Source: Rhizobiaceae bacterium (GTDB lineage: Bacteria > Pseudomonadota > Alphaproteobacteria > Rhizobiales > Rhizobiaceae). From it: a stretch of DNA of 64,000 bases. Position 1 is the stretch's first letter, and every line of letters starts with the position of its first letter. The notes beneath the pieces are model-generated. The model ran no database searches. It worked only from the letters and a program-made list of their open reading frames with translations, and was not told where the DNA came from. This document shows, in pieces, positions 9,335-18,255 of this stretch. Location of the stretch: assembly GCA_029212415.1 (NCBI GenBank), contig JARGOF010000001.1, positions 1 to 64,000 of the forward strand, given 5' to 3'. The position numbers and the translations under genes are program-made.

Positions 9335-10930
9335 ATGATTTACAAGTTCGGCGCCTACGATCTTGATCCCCAGATGTTTGAACTTCGCCGGCACGGCAAA
9401 CCCGTTCCCATTGAACCCCAGGTCTTCAATGTTCTGTTGCATCTGATCGAGAAGCGGGAGCAGATTGTGTCGCGGGACGCGTTGATTGATGCCGTGTGGC
9501 AGGGACGGGCCGTTTCGGACACCACGCTCAGCAGCCGAATATTTGCGCTGCGCAAGGCGGTCGGTGACACCGGTGAGGCGCAAAACGTGATCCGCACCGT
9601 GCCGCGGCGCGGCTTCCGCTTTGTCGCCGAGGTGCGCTGTGATGGTGACGAGGCTGCGTCCCGGGAGGCAGATGGGGATATGGTGGATGCAGCAGCAGCG
9701 CGTCAGGAGATCATGGCCGCAGAGCCAAGACCTGCCGCCGCAGTATCATCAGGCCCGGCCACCTTCATGCCGACACTTGTCGTCCTGCCCTTCAGGATCG
9801 CCAGCGAAGGCCTGGATGAATATTTTTGCGACGGTCTGACCGAAGACGTCATCGCCAATCTAACGCATTTCAGGGAGTTGCGGGTCATTGCCAGCGCCTC
9901 GTCCTTTCACTTCAGGCAAAGGGACGTGCCCCTGGCCGAAATCGCTGCAAAGCTGGGCGCGGGCTATATTGTCGATGGCAGTGTGCTGAGAGCCGGCGAC
10001 CGGTTGCGCGTCGCCGTCCAACTGATCGAAGCGGCTTCCGGCGTCTCCCTGTGGGCGGATCGCTATGATCGCCAACTGGAGGATATTTTCGCCGTTCAGG
10101 ACGCCATCACGCACATGATCGTCGCTTCCCTCGGGGTGCGCATGCAGGATACAGCGCTGACGCGGGCTCTACTCAAAAGCCCCTCCGAAATGGATGCCTA
10201 TGATTGTCTGCTGCGGGCCCGGCGCTATACGGCCACCCTGGACGAGAAAATGCATGAGGAGGCGCGCGAACTTCTTGAACGGGCGATCCGGCTGGATCCC
10301 AATTATGCCGAAGCCCATGCGCTTTTGGCCAATGTCTATCTGGCCGAATACCGTTTCGAGGCAAATCCGCGCCCGGACCCGATCGAGCGGGCTTTGGCTA
10401 TGGCCCTCAAGGCCACCCAGTTGGACCCGCAGAGCGCCTATGCGCATTGCTGGCTGGCGATCGTGCATTTCTTTCGAAAGGATATCGGCAAGTTCGAGGC
10501 CGAAGCGCAGCGGGCAATGGACCTCAACCCGAACGACCCGGAAATTCTTGCCGAAGTCGGCCATTACCTGTCATTCCAGGGTGCCAATGAGCGGGGCATG
10601 GAGCTGTCGGGGCGGGCGCAAAAACTCAATCCGCTGCATCCGGGCTGGTATCATTTCAGCGCAGCTCTGCTGCATTATCACCAGTGTGACTATGAAGATG
10701 TCCTGGTGGATGTGCAGCGTATCAGCATGCCTGATTTCTACTGGTCCCATATGCTCAACGCTGCTGCACTTGGGCAACTCGGACACCCGGAAGCGGCCCA
10801 ATCGCTGGCACTGATGAAGACGGTAAAGCCAAGCATCCGCGCGGCAGCCGAAATACAAAAGTGGAACACGCCACCACAGGACGCAGCCCACATCATGGAA
10901 GGCCTGCGCAAGGCCGGGCATGACGAATAG
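9335..10930 (+). CDS. Winged-helix transcriptional regulator with cyclase-associated (TolB-like) and TPR domains
   Basis: 531 residues. Residues 1-97 form an OmpR/PhoB-type winged helix (YKFGAYDLDPQMFELRRHG through VPRRGFRFVAEV) of the CadC/ToxR kind. Residues about 148-275 match the region linked to class III cyclases and TPR regulators (LVVLPFRIASEGLDEYF, FCDGLTEDVIANL). From about 280 to the end there are TPR-like helices (LDPNYAEAHALLANVYLAEY, LNPNDPEILAEVGHYL). No membrane span separates the DNA-binding and sensor parts, so it is probably cytosolic. ATG at 9335 is preferred over TTG at 9329; the ribosome site is weak. It is divergent from DUF1326/DUF2182. The ligand or partner is unknown. 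Confidence 0.85.
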   Translation: MIYKFGAYDLDPQMFELRRHGKPVPIEPQVFNVLLHLIEKREQIVSRDALIDAVWQGRAVSDTTLSSRIFALRKAVGDTGEAQNVIRTVPRRGFRFVAEVRCDGDEAASREADGDMVDAAAARQEIMAAEPRPAAAVSSGPATFMPTLVVLPFRIASEGLDEYFCDGLTEDVIANLTHFRELRVIASASSFHFRQRDVPLAEIAAKLGAGYIVDGSVLRAGDRLRVAVQLIEAASGVSLWADRYDRQLEDIFAVQDAITHMIVASLGVRMQDTALTRALLKSPSEMDAYDCLLRARRYTATLDEKMHEEARELLERAIRLDPNYAEAHALLANVYLAEYRFEANPRPDPIERALAMALKATQLDPQSAYAHCWLAIVHFFRKDIGKFEAEAQRAMDLNPNDPEILAEVGHYLSFQGANERGMELSGRAQKLNPLHPGWYHFSAALLHYHQCDYEDVLVDVQRISMPDFYWSHMLNAAALGQLGHPEAAQSLALMKTVKPSIRAAAEIQKWNTPPQDAAHIMEGLRKAGHDE

Positions 10931-11364
10931 GAAAGCGTGGGTTTGGTCAGGATGAATTAGGCGCAAGCCGATTGTGTCCGCAAAGGTGCAGGGCCGATAT
11001 CCTGCCGATATTCTGCATAAAATCGCCGGGCTGTGGTGATTTCAATGCCAACCCACCAACACCAGGAATAACCACGTCCGCCTTGATGTCTGTCGATTTT
11101 AACGTGTTCCCCACGAGTCCTGCGGATGGGACCATCAGGATCCGCCGGTCGCCTTTTTATGGCACATGAAAAGGGTGTTGATTCCTTCAGTTGCCACAGG
11201 CTGGCTGGAAATTGGAGTTTATCGGATGTCATGTCGGACAAGACCGGTGTCGAAGGATTTATGCCGTGCTTCCACCAGATCAGGATGACCTCATGTGCTC
11301 CGATGTCTTAAAGGGTTTGCGTTTCGTCTTTCGCAAAGTTCAGGTCGACCGTCTCAACGCCTCT
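10931..11364. other. Gene-poor interval, possibly decayed coding sequence
   Basis: 434 bp between the regulator and the broken CIA30-like gene. On the minus strand a short frame (about 10947-11135) reads like protein (motifs VPSAGLVGNTLKS and VVIPGVGGLAL) but has no ribosome site and changes frame upstream. Given the decay of the neighbouring genes it may be the remnant of another one. I could not assign a family. Confidence 0.3.
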
Positions 11365-11682
11365 TCAAATGAGGTCTTCGGATGTCAATATACCCTTTGC
11401 GTCTTTGGCTGGCGTCTCTGTGAGTTCCGTCCGAAACTGGATGAAGCCACCTCGGTTCTCGGTGCTGACACTTCCAGTCAGGCGTGCAAATCGGGATCCG
11501 TTTTCTTTTTCAAAGCTGACCTGTCCCGTTGATACACCGCCCATGACCGTATCCGCCAAATACTCCCAGCGGCTTTGGGGATTAATGTCGAAAGTGTCCA
11601 GCAATTTCTATTCTCCGAAAGCAGTGGTCGTAAGCAAGCCGAATGCGATGCAAATTCCGAACATGAATGTCGGTTTTCTCAT
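11365..11682 (-). pseudogene. CIA30-like protein (NADH:ubiquinone oxidoreductase intermediate-associated 30 family), nonsense-broken and truncated
   Basis: An ATG at 11682 opens a signal-peptide-like N-terminus (MRKPTFMFGICIAFGLLTTT), then the frame meets TAG at 11608-11610 after codon 24. It resumes in the same frame as KLLDTFDINPQSRWEYLADT, VMGGVSTGQVSFE and RGGFIQFRTEL, the characteristic core of CIA30-type domains. It then ends at TGA 11365-11367, well short of a normal domain (about 150-170 residues); the C-terminal half is not found in frame. The upstream part reads like a natural signal peptide joined to the domain by one stop codon. In bacteria such proteins often sit in photo-oxidative-stress clusters, as here. 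Confidence 0.7.
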
Positions 11683-11885
11683 GGAAATCTTGTCCAGTCT
11701 TGTTCGACGACATGCCCTGGACATGTGGTTCTTCTGATCTATTTCAAGAGCTTTCCTAAAGTGCGCTGTTCGATCTGGCTGGGGTCAGCGTGCGACAATG
11801 GCCTTTGGAAATCCGGTCAATGTTGGAGCAAAAAGTGGTCCAAAGGCGCTGCTGCATCGTAGTACCATGACACGTAAGCAATCCA

Positions 11886-12261
11886 ATGATACGAAAAGCG
11901 ATTTTACTGATGGCGCTGATTTTGACAGGCATTAAAGCGAAAGCTCTGGGTCTGGGCCCACACTTTGACTCCATTGATGGTGGCACCCTGACGCTTTCTC
12001 AATGGAGAGGCCAGCCAATACTTGTTGTCAACACTGCTTCAAAATGTGCCATCTCAAAACAATACAGCGGGCTTCAGGCTCCTTATGATGATTATCGTGA
12101 CCTTGGCGTTGTGGTTTTTGCTGTTCCGTCAAACGATTTCAGGCAGGAACTTCAACAAGGTGTTGATTGGACCATGCGGTGATCTGGTTGCTTCGTAAAG
12201 TTCTTCCGTCAATCCGCAATCATCGCGCATCAGACGTGATATCGAGGGGCTTTTGAAGTGA
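11886..12261 (+). pseudogene. Glutathione peroxidase, internally deleted and frameshifted
   Basis: The first 90 or so codons encode a signal-peptide-like start (MIRKAILLMALILTG) followed by glutathione-peroxidase sequence: FDSIDGGTLTLSQWRGQPIL, NTASKCAISKQYSGLQ with the peroxidatic-type Cys, and VPSNDFRQEL. That frame then ends as QQGVDWTMR and a stop. From 12148 a different frame reads NFNKVLIGPCGDLVAS, TAA (12196-12198), SSSVNPQSSRIRRDIEGLLK and TGA (12259-12261), which is the family's normal C-terminus. About 55 residues between FRQEL and NFNK are missing, so an internal deletion, a frameshift and an ochre codon are all present. The original stop overlaps the GTG start of the next gene. 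Confidence 0.85.
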
Positions 12262-12677
12262 AATCAGGCAGTCAAGATGCGCCCGCACCACTGACGCTAT
12301 TTTATGACGGATCCTGTCCGCTGTGTGCAACCGAGGTCGGGTATTACAAACGGTCCGACACCTGTCAGGCATTGATTTTGGTCGACGTGTCATCCGAACA
12401 GTTTTCGGGAGATGAAAGGATCAACCGCCGCGAGGCTATGGCCCGCTTCCATATTCGTCGGGCGGATGGGCGGCAGTTGTCCGGTGCGCCTGCATTTGTC
12501 GAGGTTTGGCGCGTCGTGTCGGGCTGGCGTTGGTTGGCGAGACTGGCAGACCTGCCGGGTGCGTTGCCCGTTCTGGAAGCGTGTTACCGTATTTTCCTGA
12601 ACCTGCGCCCCCTGATCGTGCGGGGTTTCGCCGGATATCAGCGGCTATCGGGCAAATCATCGGCGAGATGCCCATGA
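12258..12677 (+). CDS. DCC-family thiol-disulfide oxidoreductase-like protein (DUF393)
   Basis: 139 residues. LTLFYDGSCPLCATEVGYYK (about residues 11-30) holds the DxxCPxC motif that names the DCC/DUF393 family, followed by the typical ALILVDVSS and GAPAFVEVWR segments and a hydrophobic C-terminal helix. The two cysteines suggest a thioredoxin-like redox role, but no reaction is established for the family. The GTG start overlaps the TGA of the glutathione peroxidase remnant, so translation was probably coupled to that gene. It belongs to the photo-oxidative-stress cluster and appears intact. Confidence 0.87.
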   Translation: MKSGSQDAPAPLTLFYDGSCPLCATEVGYYKRSDTCQALILVDVSSEQFSGDERINRREAMARFHIRRADGRQLSGAPAFVEVWRVVSGWRWLARLADLPGALPVLEACYRIFLNLRPLIVRGFAGYQRLSGKSSARCP

Positions 12678-12711
12678 CCTTTTATCCACTCAAAGCCGAG
12701 AGCTGATCACA

Positions 12712-13164
12712 ATGAAAACCATGGGTTCGTTTCTGCTCTTCCTGACCGTTGTCCTGGGCGGAGGGATCGCGATTGGCACGCTCACAGTCCCGGGCGACTG
12801 GTACGCGAATTTGCAAAAACCGTTTTTCAATCCTCCCAACTGGATTTTCGGACCCGTGTGGACAGTGCTGTATCTGATGATTGCCTATGTTGGCTGGCGC
12901 TTGTGGCAGCATGAAAACCCTGCGTCGCTGAAACAGCTTTGGATCGTCCAGATGGTTTTGAACTTCTTGTGGTCTCCTGTGTTTTTCGCAGCACAACAGC
13001 CGGCTTTGGCGCTTGCGACCATCCTGAGCCTGCTGCTGATCATCGTCGCCTTCATAAGGGTCGCTTGGCACGCCGACCGTCTGTCCGCTCTGTTCTTTGC
13101 TCCATATGTCGCGTGGGTGGGCTTTGCATCGGCGCTGAATGCGGCGATCGTCTTTCTTAATTAG
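12712..13164 (+). CDS. tspO: TspO/MBR family protein (tryptophan-rich sensory protein)
   Basis: 150 residues with five predicted membrane helices and the TspO signature: WYANLQKPFFNPPNWIFGPV, WTVLYLMIAYVGWRLW, and VLNFLWSPVFFA in the third to fourth helices. TspO proteins are inner/outer membrane tetrapyrrole-binding proteins that, in Rhodobacter, modulate pigment genes in response to oxygen. The gene starts at ATG 12712, 35 bp after the DCC gene, in the same direction as the SDR and photolyase genes, consistent with a light/oxidative-stress operon. It looks complete. Confidence 0.93.
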   Translation: MKTMGSFLLFLTVVLGGGIAIGTLTVPGDWYANLQKPFFNPPNWIFGPVWTVLYLMIAYVGWRLWQHENPASLKQLWIVQMVLNFLWSPVFFAAQQPALALATILSLLLIIVAFIRVAWHADRLSALFFAPYVAWVGFASALNAAIVFLN

Positions 13165-13177
13165 TCGGGGTTTTACC

Positions 13178-13840
13178 ATGGAAAAACATGCACTGGTCAT
13201 TGGTGCTTCGGGTGGCATCGGTCACGCCTTGGCGAATGAACTGGCGGCGAGGGGAAGCCGCATCACGCGTCTTTCCCGATCACGGGATGGCTTGGACATC
13301 ACCAATGAAGGCGATGTGTCGCTACACTTGGGGCGTCTTGAAACACAGTTCGACTTGATTATCGTTGCAACCGGTATCCTGTCGGGCGGACGGGGGCCTG
13401 AAAAGTCGCTTCTGGCCTTGTCCGCCGATGAGATGGCAAATCTGTTTGCGGTCAACACGATAGGGCCCGCTATGGTGCTAAAGCATGCCAAACGCTTGTT
13501 GCCCAAGGACAGAAAAGCCGTTTTTGCATCACTGTCAGCGCGCGTTGGATCAATCGGCGACAATGGATTCGGCGGCTGGTATTCCTATCGCGCGTCAAAA
13601 GCCGCTCTCAATCAAGTGGTTAAAACTGCGTCGATTGAACTGAAGCGGACGCACAAGCACCTGGTTTGCGCGGCGTTGCATCCGGGCACCGTGGCAACCG
13701 AGTTCACGCAGAACTACCCGCAACATAAGACAGTTGCGCCGCAAGAGGCTGCGCGCGATCTGCTGAATGTCATAGATACCCTCACGCCTGACGACAGTGG
13801 ACAGTTTTTCGACTGGGCCGGAAAAAGGGTGCCATGGTGA
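13178..13840 (+). CDS. Short-chain dehydrogenase/reductase
   Basis: 220 residues. The Rossmann cofactor motif is VIGASGGIGHALANELAARG near the N-terminus, NTIG follows at about residue 95, and the YRASKAALN active site (Tyr-x-x-x-Lys) is at about residue 138. It is a short variant of classical SDRs with a reduced C-terminus, similar to the C-factor type often found with photolyases. ATG 13178 gives MEKHALVIGASG; the frame's earlier start at 13139 would overlap TspO. Its last codons overlap the photolyase start by 7 bp. Substrate unknown. Confidence 0.88.
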   Translation: MEKHALVIGASGGIGHALANELAARGSRITRLSRSRDGLDITNEGDVSLHLGRLETQFDLIIVATGILSGGRGPEKSLLALSADEMANLFAVNTIGPAMVLKHAKRLLPKDRKAVFASLSARVGSIGDNGFGGWYSYRASKAALNQVVKTASIELKRTHKHLVCAALHPGTVATEFTQNYPQHKTVAPQEAARDLLNVIDTLTPDDSGQFFDWAGKRVPW

Positions 13841-15393
13841 GCGCACCTTTACAACAGGGAACTGATAGGGAAGGCGCCCGCATCGTTTTGGTTTTGGGGG
13901 ATCAGCTTTCGCCTGACTTGAACGCGCTGAAGAATGCCGATCGGGACAAAGACATTGTGCTGATGGCAGAGGTTCTCGACGAGGCCACCTATGTGCCGCA
14001 TCACAAAAAGAAAATCGCATTCATATTCTCTGCCATGCGTCATTTTGCCGAGGAACTTGCGGCGGCCGGTTGGCGGGTCAGCTACACGCGACTGACAGAT
14101 ACCGACAACGCGGGGTCGTTGGGTGGTGAAGTCAAACGCGCCCTCTGCCACTACGGTGCCCTGGGTGTCATCGTAACCGAACCTGGCGAGTATCGCTTGA
14201 AGGAGGAGATACAAACCTGGCCTGAAAAACTGGACGTGGATGTTCAGTGTGTCGAAGATACACGGTTTCTGGCAAGTCATGCGGAGTTTCAAAACTGGGC
14301 GCAGGGGCGCAAGCAACTGCGGATGGAGTACTTTTATCGGGACATGCGGCGCAAGACCGGATTGCTGATGCAGGGTGAGCGGCCCGAGGGCGGCAAGTGG
14401 AACCTTGACGCGGAAAACCGCAAGCCTGCCAGGCAAGACCTGTTCATGCCCCGGCCATTGCGGGTCAAGCCGGACGCCATTACAGGTGGGGTGCTCGATC
14501 TGGTCGAGGCCGAATTCGCCGACAACTTCGGGACACTTCACCCCTTCTGGTATGCTGTCACACGCAAGGATGCGCATCTGGCTCTGGACCGCTTTGTGGA
14601 ACATTCTCTGCCGCATTTTGGGGATTATCAGGATGCGATGCTGGAGGGGGAAGCGTTCCTCTATCACTCGGTTCTAGCACACTACATGAATGCCGGCCTT
14701 TTGGACCCAATGGAGGTTTGTCATAAGGTTGAGCAGGCCTATTACGACGGGCACGCTCCGCTGAACGCCGCAGAGGGCTATATCCGCCAGATCATCGGAT
14801 GGCGAGAATACATGCGCGGAATCTACTGGTTAAAAATGCCGGGTTATACTGAGCAGAATTTCTTTGAGGCGACGCGCAACCTGCCTGAATTCTACTGGAC
14901 TGCTGACACGGATATGGCTTGCTTGGCCGCAGCCATAGGCTAGACACGGGATGAGGCCTATGCCCACCACATCCAACGCTTAATGGTTACCGGAAACTTC
15001 GCGATGTTGGCGGGTATTGACCCGCATCAGGTGCATGAATGGTATCTCGCGGTTTATGCCGATGCCTATGAATGGGTAGAGGCGCCGAATGTAATCGGGA
15101 TGAGCCAGTTTGCCGATGGTGGATTTTTAGGTTCCAAACCCTATGCGGCCAGCGGCAATTACATCAACAAAATGTCCGATCACTGTGCCGGGTGTCGTTA
15201 CGACGTGAAGCAGAAAACCGGGTCACAGGCCTGTCCGTTCAACCCGCTTTATTGGGATTTCTTGATCCGCAACGAAGACAAACTACGAGGCAACCCACGT
15301 CTTGGACAGATTTACCGAACATGGGACAGGATGGACGATCAAAAGAAGGCCGCTTACCGCGAGACCGCACAAGCTGTGTTGGACATGATTTAG
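13834..15393 (+). pseudogene. phrB: (6-4) photolyase, iron-sulfur bacterial cryptochrome/photolyase (PhrB type), interrupted by one amber codon
   Basis: A 520-codon frame is intact apart from a TAG at 14941-14943 (codon 370). Reading through it gives a full FeS-BCP protein: Rossmann-like N-domain (RIVLVLGDQLSPDLNALK), HHKKKIAFIFSAMRHF, and an all-helical FAD domain ending with the cluster region. Cysteines lie at positions 363, 451, 454 and 467, with spacings 88, 3 and 13. These equal the spacings of the four cluster ligands I recall for Agrobacterium PhrB (350, 438, 441, 454). The TAG replaces a position followed by TRDEAYAHHIQRLMVTGNF, so it most likely was CAG (Gln). A truncated product would lose three of four cluster ligands. 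It could be a true mutation or a sequencing error. Confidence 0.85.
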
Positions 15394-16610
15394 ACTGCGA
15401 AACCAAGCTGGCGACAAATCTGCGGAATTGCCTTTTTCAACCCAAAGAAACCTCTCGTGCAATGCGGCCACGCCAAATTGTCGTAGTCACGGCGAATTTG
15501 ATGCACCGTGATGCCGCTGTCGCCAAGAGTGGCAAGTTGCGTCGCAGCGGGGCCAACCGGCGCATATCCCGTGACAACAGTTTTTGCACCAACGGCCTCA
15601 GCGGCAGCGATGACCTGATCCGTCCAATCTGTCTCCGACGGGGCGGCTCCACTTGCTTCTTCAACCGCACCAGTTGCGAAGGCCTGTGCCACATCCCCGA
15701 CTGCCAGCGGCGAGCGCCGCTGTGTCGCGACCAACCCAAGACGCCCCGCAGGCGCGTGAGGCAGCAATGTTTCGATCTGGCAATCCTCTTCTGTAACAAG
15801 CAAAAGGATGTCTTCGTCTGGTACAGGCTCAACAATTGGTATCGGAACACGGGGGTGCAACATTGGCTCGCTCAAAGGCTCTGCCGAAGCTGAGAGTTGC
15901 CCGTGAGGATTGAAACGTCCGTCCGTGTACTTGGCGATATTGGACGCGCGGGCGAGATAGGTTTTGCCTTTGGTGTGCAGGCCACCGACCCATCGCCAGC
16001 TTAGCGTGTTGGACGCCGGGTCGCCGTCAATGAGATGACGCAGGAAGAAATCTGCGCCCAATTCCCAGGGCAAACGTAGCGTGAAAATCCAGATTGAGGC
16101 AAACCACATCCTCGCGTGGTTGTGCAAATACCCGGTTTCAACCAATTCGCGCGCCCAATGGTCGAAACAGTCTATGCCGGTGCGCCCCGATATCGCGTCA
16201 GCGTAGTCTGCTTGTTGGATGCCGGTGTTCAGTGTCTGCCTCAATCCGTCCTGGTAGGCCGTCCAAACGCTGGGATGCTGTTCCATCCAGCCTTTGAAAT
16301 AGGTGCGCCAGAACACCTCCAGCACGAATTTTTCCGCACCGGACGACGAATGGCGTGCAAGTATAGCGTGCAGCACCTCCTCCTCCGTGATCATGCGATG
16401 GCGAATCCATGGTGACAGGGCCGAAACATTGCCGCGCTTCTCGGTCCCAAAATCAAAATTACGCTGTCGCGCATAATGCTGGCCTGTACGCGCAGAAAAC
16501 TGATCCAATCGTGCCAAACCAGCCTGCCGCGAAGGCGTGAAACTTATGGCCTCAGCCTGCGTTTCCAACTCCGGGAACATGTCTTGACTGCTCATGAACC
16601 GCGCCTGCAT
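15390..16610 (-). CDS. Photolyase/cryptochrome FAD-binding-domain protein with the alpha/beta domain at the C-terminus
   Basis: 406 residues. Residues about 25-240 match the helical FAD-binding domain of photolyases: LSPWIRHRMITEEEVLHAIL, FVLEVFWRTYFKGWM, GYLHNHARMWFASIWIF, and WRWVGGLHTKGKTYLAR. Usually an alpha/beta antenna-binding domain precedes this; here there is none. Instead residues about 265-400 look like an alpha/beta domain (ILLLVTEEDCQIETLL, AKTVVTGYAPVGP, GITVHQIRRDYDNLAWP). The stop TAA overlaps the TAG of the (6-4) photolyase gene on the other strand, tail to tail. Start alternatives are ATG at 16595 and 16580. It may be the only functional photolyase-family gene left in this cluster. 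Confidence 0.83.
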   Translation of the reverse strand: MQARFMSSQDMFPELETQAEAISFTPSRQAGLARLDQFSARTGQHYARQRNFDFGTEKRGNVSALSPWIRHRMITEEEVLHAILARHSSSGAEKFVLEVFWRTYFKGWMEQHPSVWTAYQDGLRQTLNTGIQQADYADAISGRTGIDCFDHWARELVETGYLHNHARMWFASIWIFTLRLPWELGADFFLRHLIDGDPASNTLSWRWVGGLHTKGKTYLARASNIAKYTDGRFNPHGQLSASAEPLSEPMLHPRVPIPIVEPVPDEDILLLVTEEDCQIETLLPHAPAGRLGLVATQRRSPLAVGDVAQAFATGAVEEASGAAPSETDWTDQVIAAAEAVGAKTVVTGYAPVGPAATQLATLGDSGITVHQIRRDYDNLAWPHCTRGFFGLKKAIPQICRQLGFAV

Positions 16611-17223
16611 CCGCCAAAATCCAACCCGATTGTTGTTCTGTTGGTCATGGACGTGTCCTCTGCTGATTTGCTTTGATACAACCCAATATGGCTTATTTTA
16701 AAGTCGGTGGGGGTGTCCAAATCAGCGAGGGTAGTCAAACGGGACAGTTTTCCAAAGCGTTTTGCTGAATTGCGAGACCGGCTACGGTTTCAATTGGATA
16801 TCTCGTCCTGGCTGGTGATCGCACTCACGCGACCATTTCCGATGTTCAGCGCCGTTGTCACATCAGGTGCACGCCGGGGTGCGCCAGGCCCGACATATTG
16901 GCTCGCTTAAGTGCGGTTTATCCGTCACCGGCCACCTGCGCCGGGCGCGTTTTCATGGCAAAAATGGGGGTGAAGGTTGGTAAAAGGATGTGCGTGAACT
17001 ATTGCCGCAATCACTGCGGCTTTGCCGCCGTGGCGCTTTGGGCGTGTTGTGGGTTCGCGGTTTGCTCATAGAAATCTCTTGCATAAAGTTTGTATAATTT
17101 GCAGTATCGGGGTTATGGGAGGCCATGAAGCAATGGTTTTGCCAGCAGTGTTTGCCTCTCGCAACGAAGGGCCTGGCCTCGGCAAATGCCATGGGCGCAC
17201 ACACATTCAGGGAGCGGAATTCA
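16611..17223. other. Intergenic region without recognised genes
   Basis: 613 bp between divergent genes (the photolyase-like gene on minus, the oxidoreductase on plus). The open frames here have no ribosome sites or recognisable motifs. It must contain promoters for both flanking genes, but I see no convincing box or palindrome. Confidence 0.5.
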
Positions 17224-18231
17224 ATGTCAAAAGCCAATCGCGAATGGGTCATCACTGAATATTCCGGACTGTCGGGACTTCAATTGAGGGAATATACGCC
17301 CGAGAATCCAGGTCCCGGTGAGGTGCGCTTGAAGGTTGAAGCCTTTGCTCTCAACTGGGGCGACATGGACCTGATGCAGGGCCGCTACTCCTTCAATTTC
17401 AGCCAGTTGCCGGCGCGTATCGGCTGCGAGGCCGTGGGCGTCGTTGATCAGATCGGTGAAGGCGTTACGGGTATCGAATTGGGCGAGCGCTACTGCACAC
17501 TTCCGTATTTTTACGACATGAAGGGCGTCAGTGGCGATACGGTGATCATCGATGCCCGATATCTGACGAAGGCGCCGGACGGCATCAGCGCAATCGAGGC
17601 CGGGTCAATCTGGATGCAATTCATGACCGCCTACTATCCGATTGCCGAACTGGCCAAGGCCGCCCCGGGTGTCAATATCCTGGTGACCGCAGCAACCAGC
17701 ACCGCCGGTTATTCAGCGCTGCAAATCGGCCGGATCAAGGGCGCAAACATGATCGGAACCTCGCGGTTTGAACATAACCGCGATTATCTCATGCAGGGTG
17801 GCGCAAGCCACGTTTATATAGGTGAAGGTGAAAATCTGCCGGAAGCGTTGAAAGAATTTACCGATGGGGTGGGCGTACACGCCGTCTTCGATTCCATCGG
17901 CGCCGGGATGATCGCGCAATATGCCAGGGCCCTTGCCAAGGATGCGCAATTGTTCACCTATGGGACGCTGGACGAAAAACTGCCCGAACTGCCGATGATG
18001 GAGCTTTATCAGGCGAACGCGACCTTCAAGCCCTATTCATTGTTCAATTACATTGAAAACGCCGCGTGGAAAAAGAAGGGGCTCGATTTTGTCTATGGCG
18101 CTCTGGCTTCAGGCCAAATTCAACCGAATGTCGACAGGGTCTTTGAAATGGAGGACTTCCAGGAGGCGTGGACCTATCTGCGGGCTCCGCGCAAGAGCCA
18201 TGGCAAGGTGATGATCAGGGTTACGGACTAG
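17224..18231 (+). CDS. Zinc-type/quinone-reductase-like medium-chain dehydrogenase (MDR superfamily)
   Basis: 335 residues. The N-terminal GroES-like fold shows PGPGEVRLKVEAFALNWGD and PARIGCEAVGVVDQIGEGV; the Rossmann part has NILVTAATSTAGYSALQIG (about residues 143-161), with the cofactor loop replaced by TAATSTAG. There is no structural zinc Cys cluster, which fits the NADPH:quinone-reductase subgroup rather than zinc alcohol dehydrogenases. The ATG at 17224 follows GGGAG; an in-frame ATG at 17125 would add an unlikely tail. The gene is convergent with the GntR regulator. Substrate unknown. Confidence 0.87.
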   Translation: MSKANREWVITEYSGLSGLQLREYTPENPGPGEVRLKVEAFALNWGDMDLMQGRYSFNFSQLPARIGCEAVGVVDQIGEGVTGIELGERYCTLPYFYDMKGVSGDTVIIDARYLTKAPDGISAIEAGSIWMQFMTAYYPIAELAKAAPGVNILVTAATSTAGYSALQIGRIKGANMIGTSRFEHNRDYLMQGGASHVYIGEGENLPEALKEFTDGVGVHAVFDSIGAGMIAQYARALAKDAQLFTYGTLDEKLPELPMMELYQANATFKPYSLFNYIENAAWKKKGLDFVYGALASGQIQPNVDRVFEMEDFQEAWTYLRAPRKSHGKVMIRVTD

Positions 18232-18255
18232 GTATTGTTCCTCGGTTGTTCCCGG

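Noticed and set aside
11735-11762. TGATCT, 16 bases, TAAAGT, resembling an RpoE/ChrR-type promoter before the glutathione peroxidase remnant
   Set aside because: The spacing is not that of the known consensus as I recall it and the site is 125 bp from the start; one short match is not enough.
14983-15393. Apparent separate gene starting at ATG 14983
   Set aside because: It is the C-terminal part of the (6-4) photolyase, in the same frame as 13834-14943; the ATG is an internal residue and has no ribosome site.
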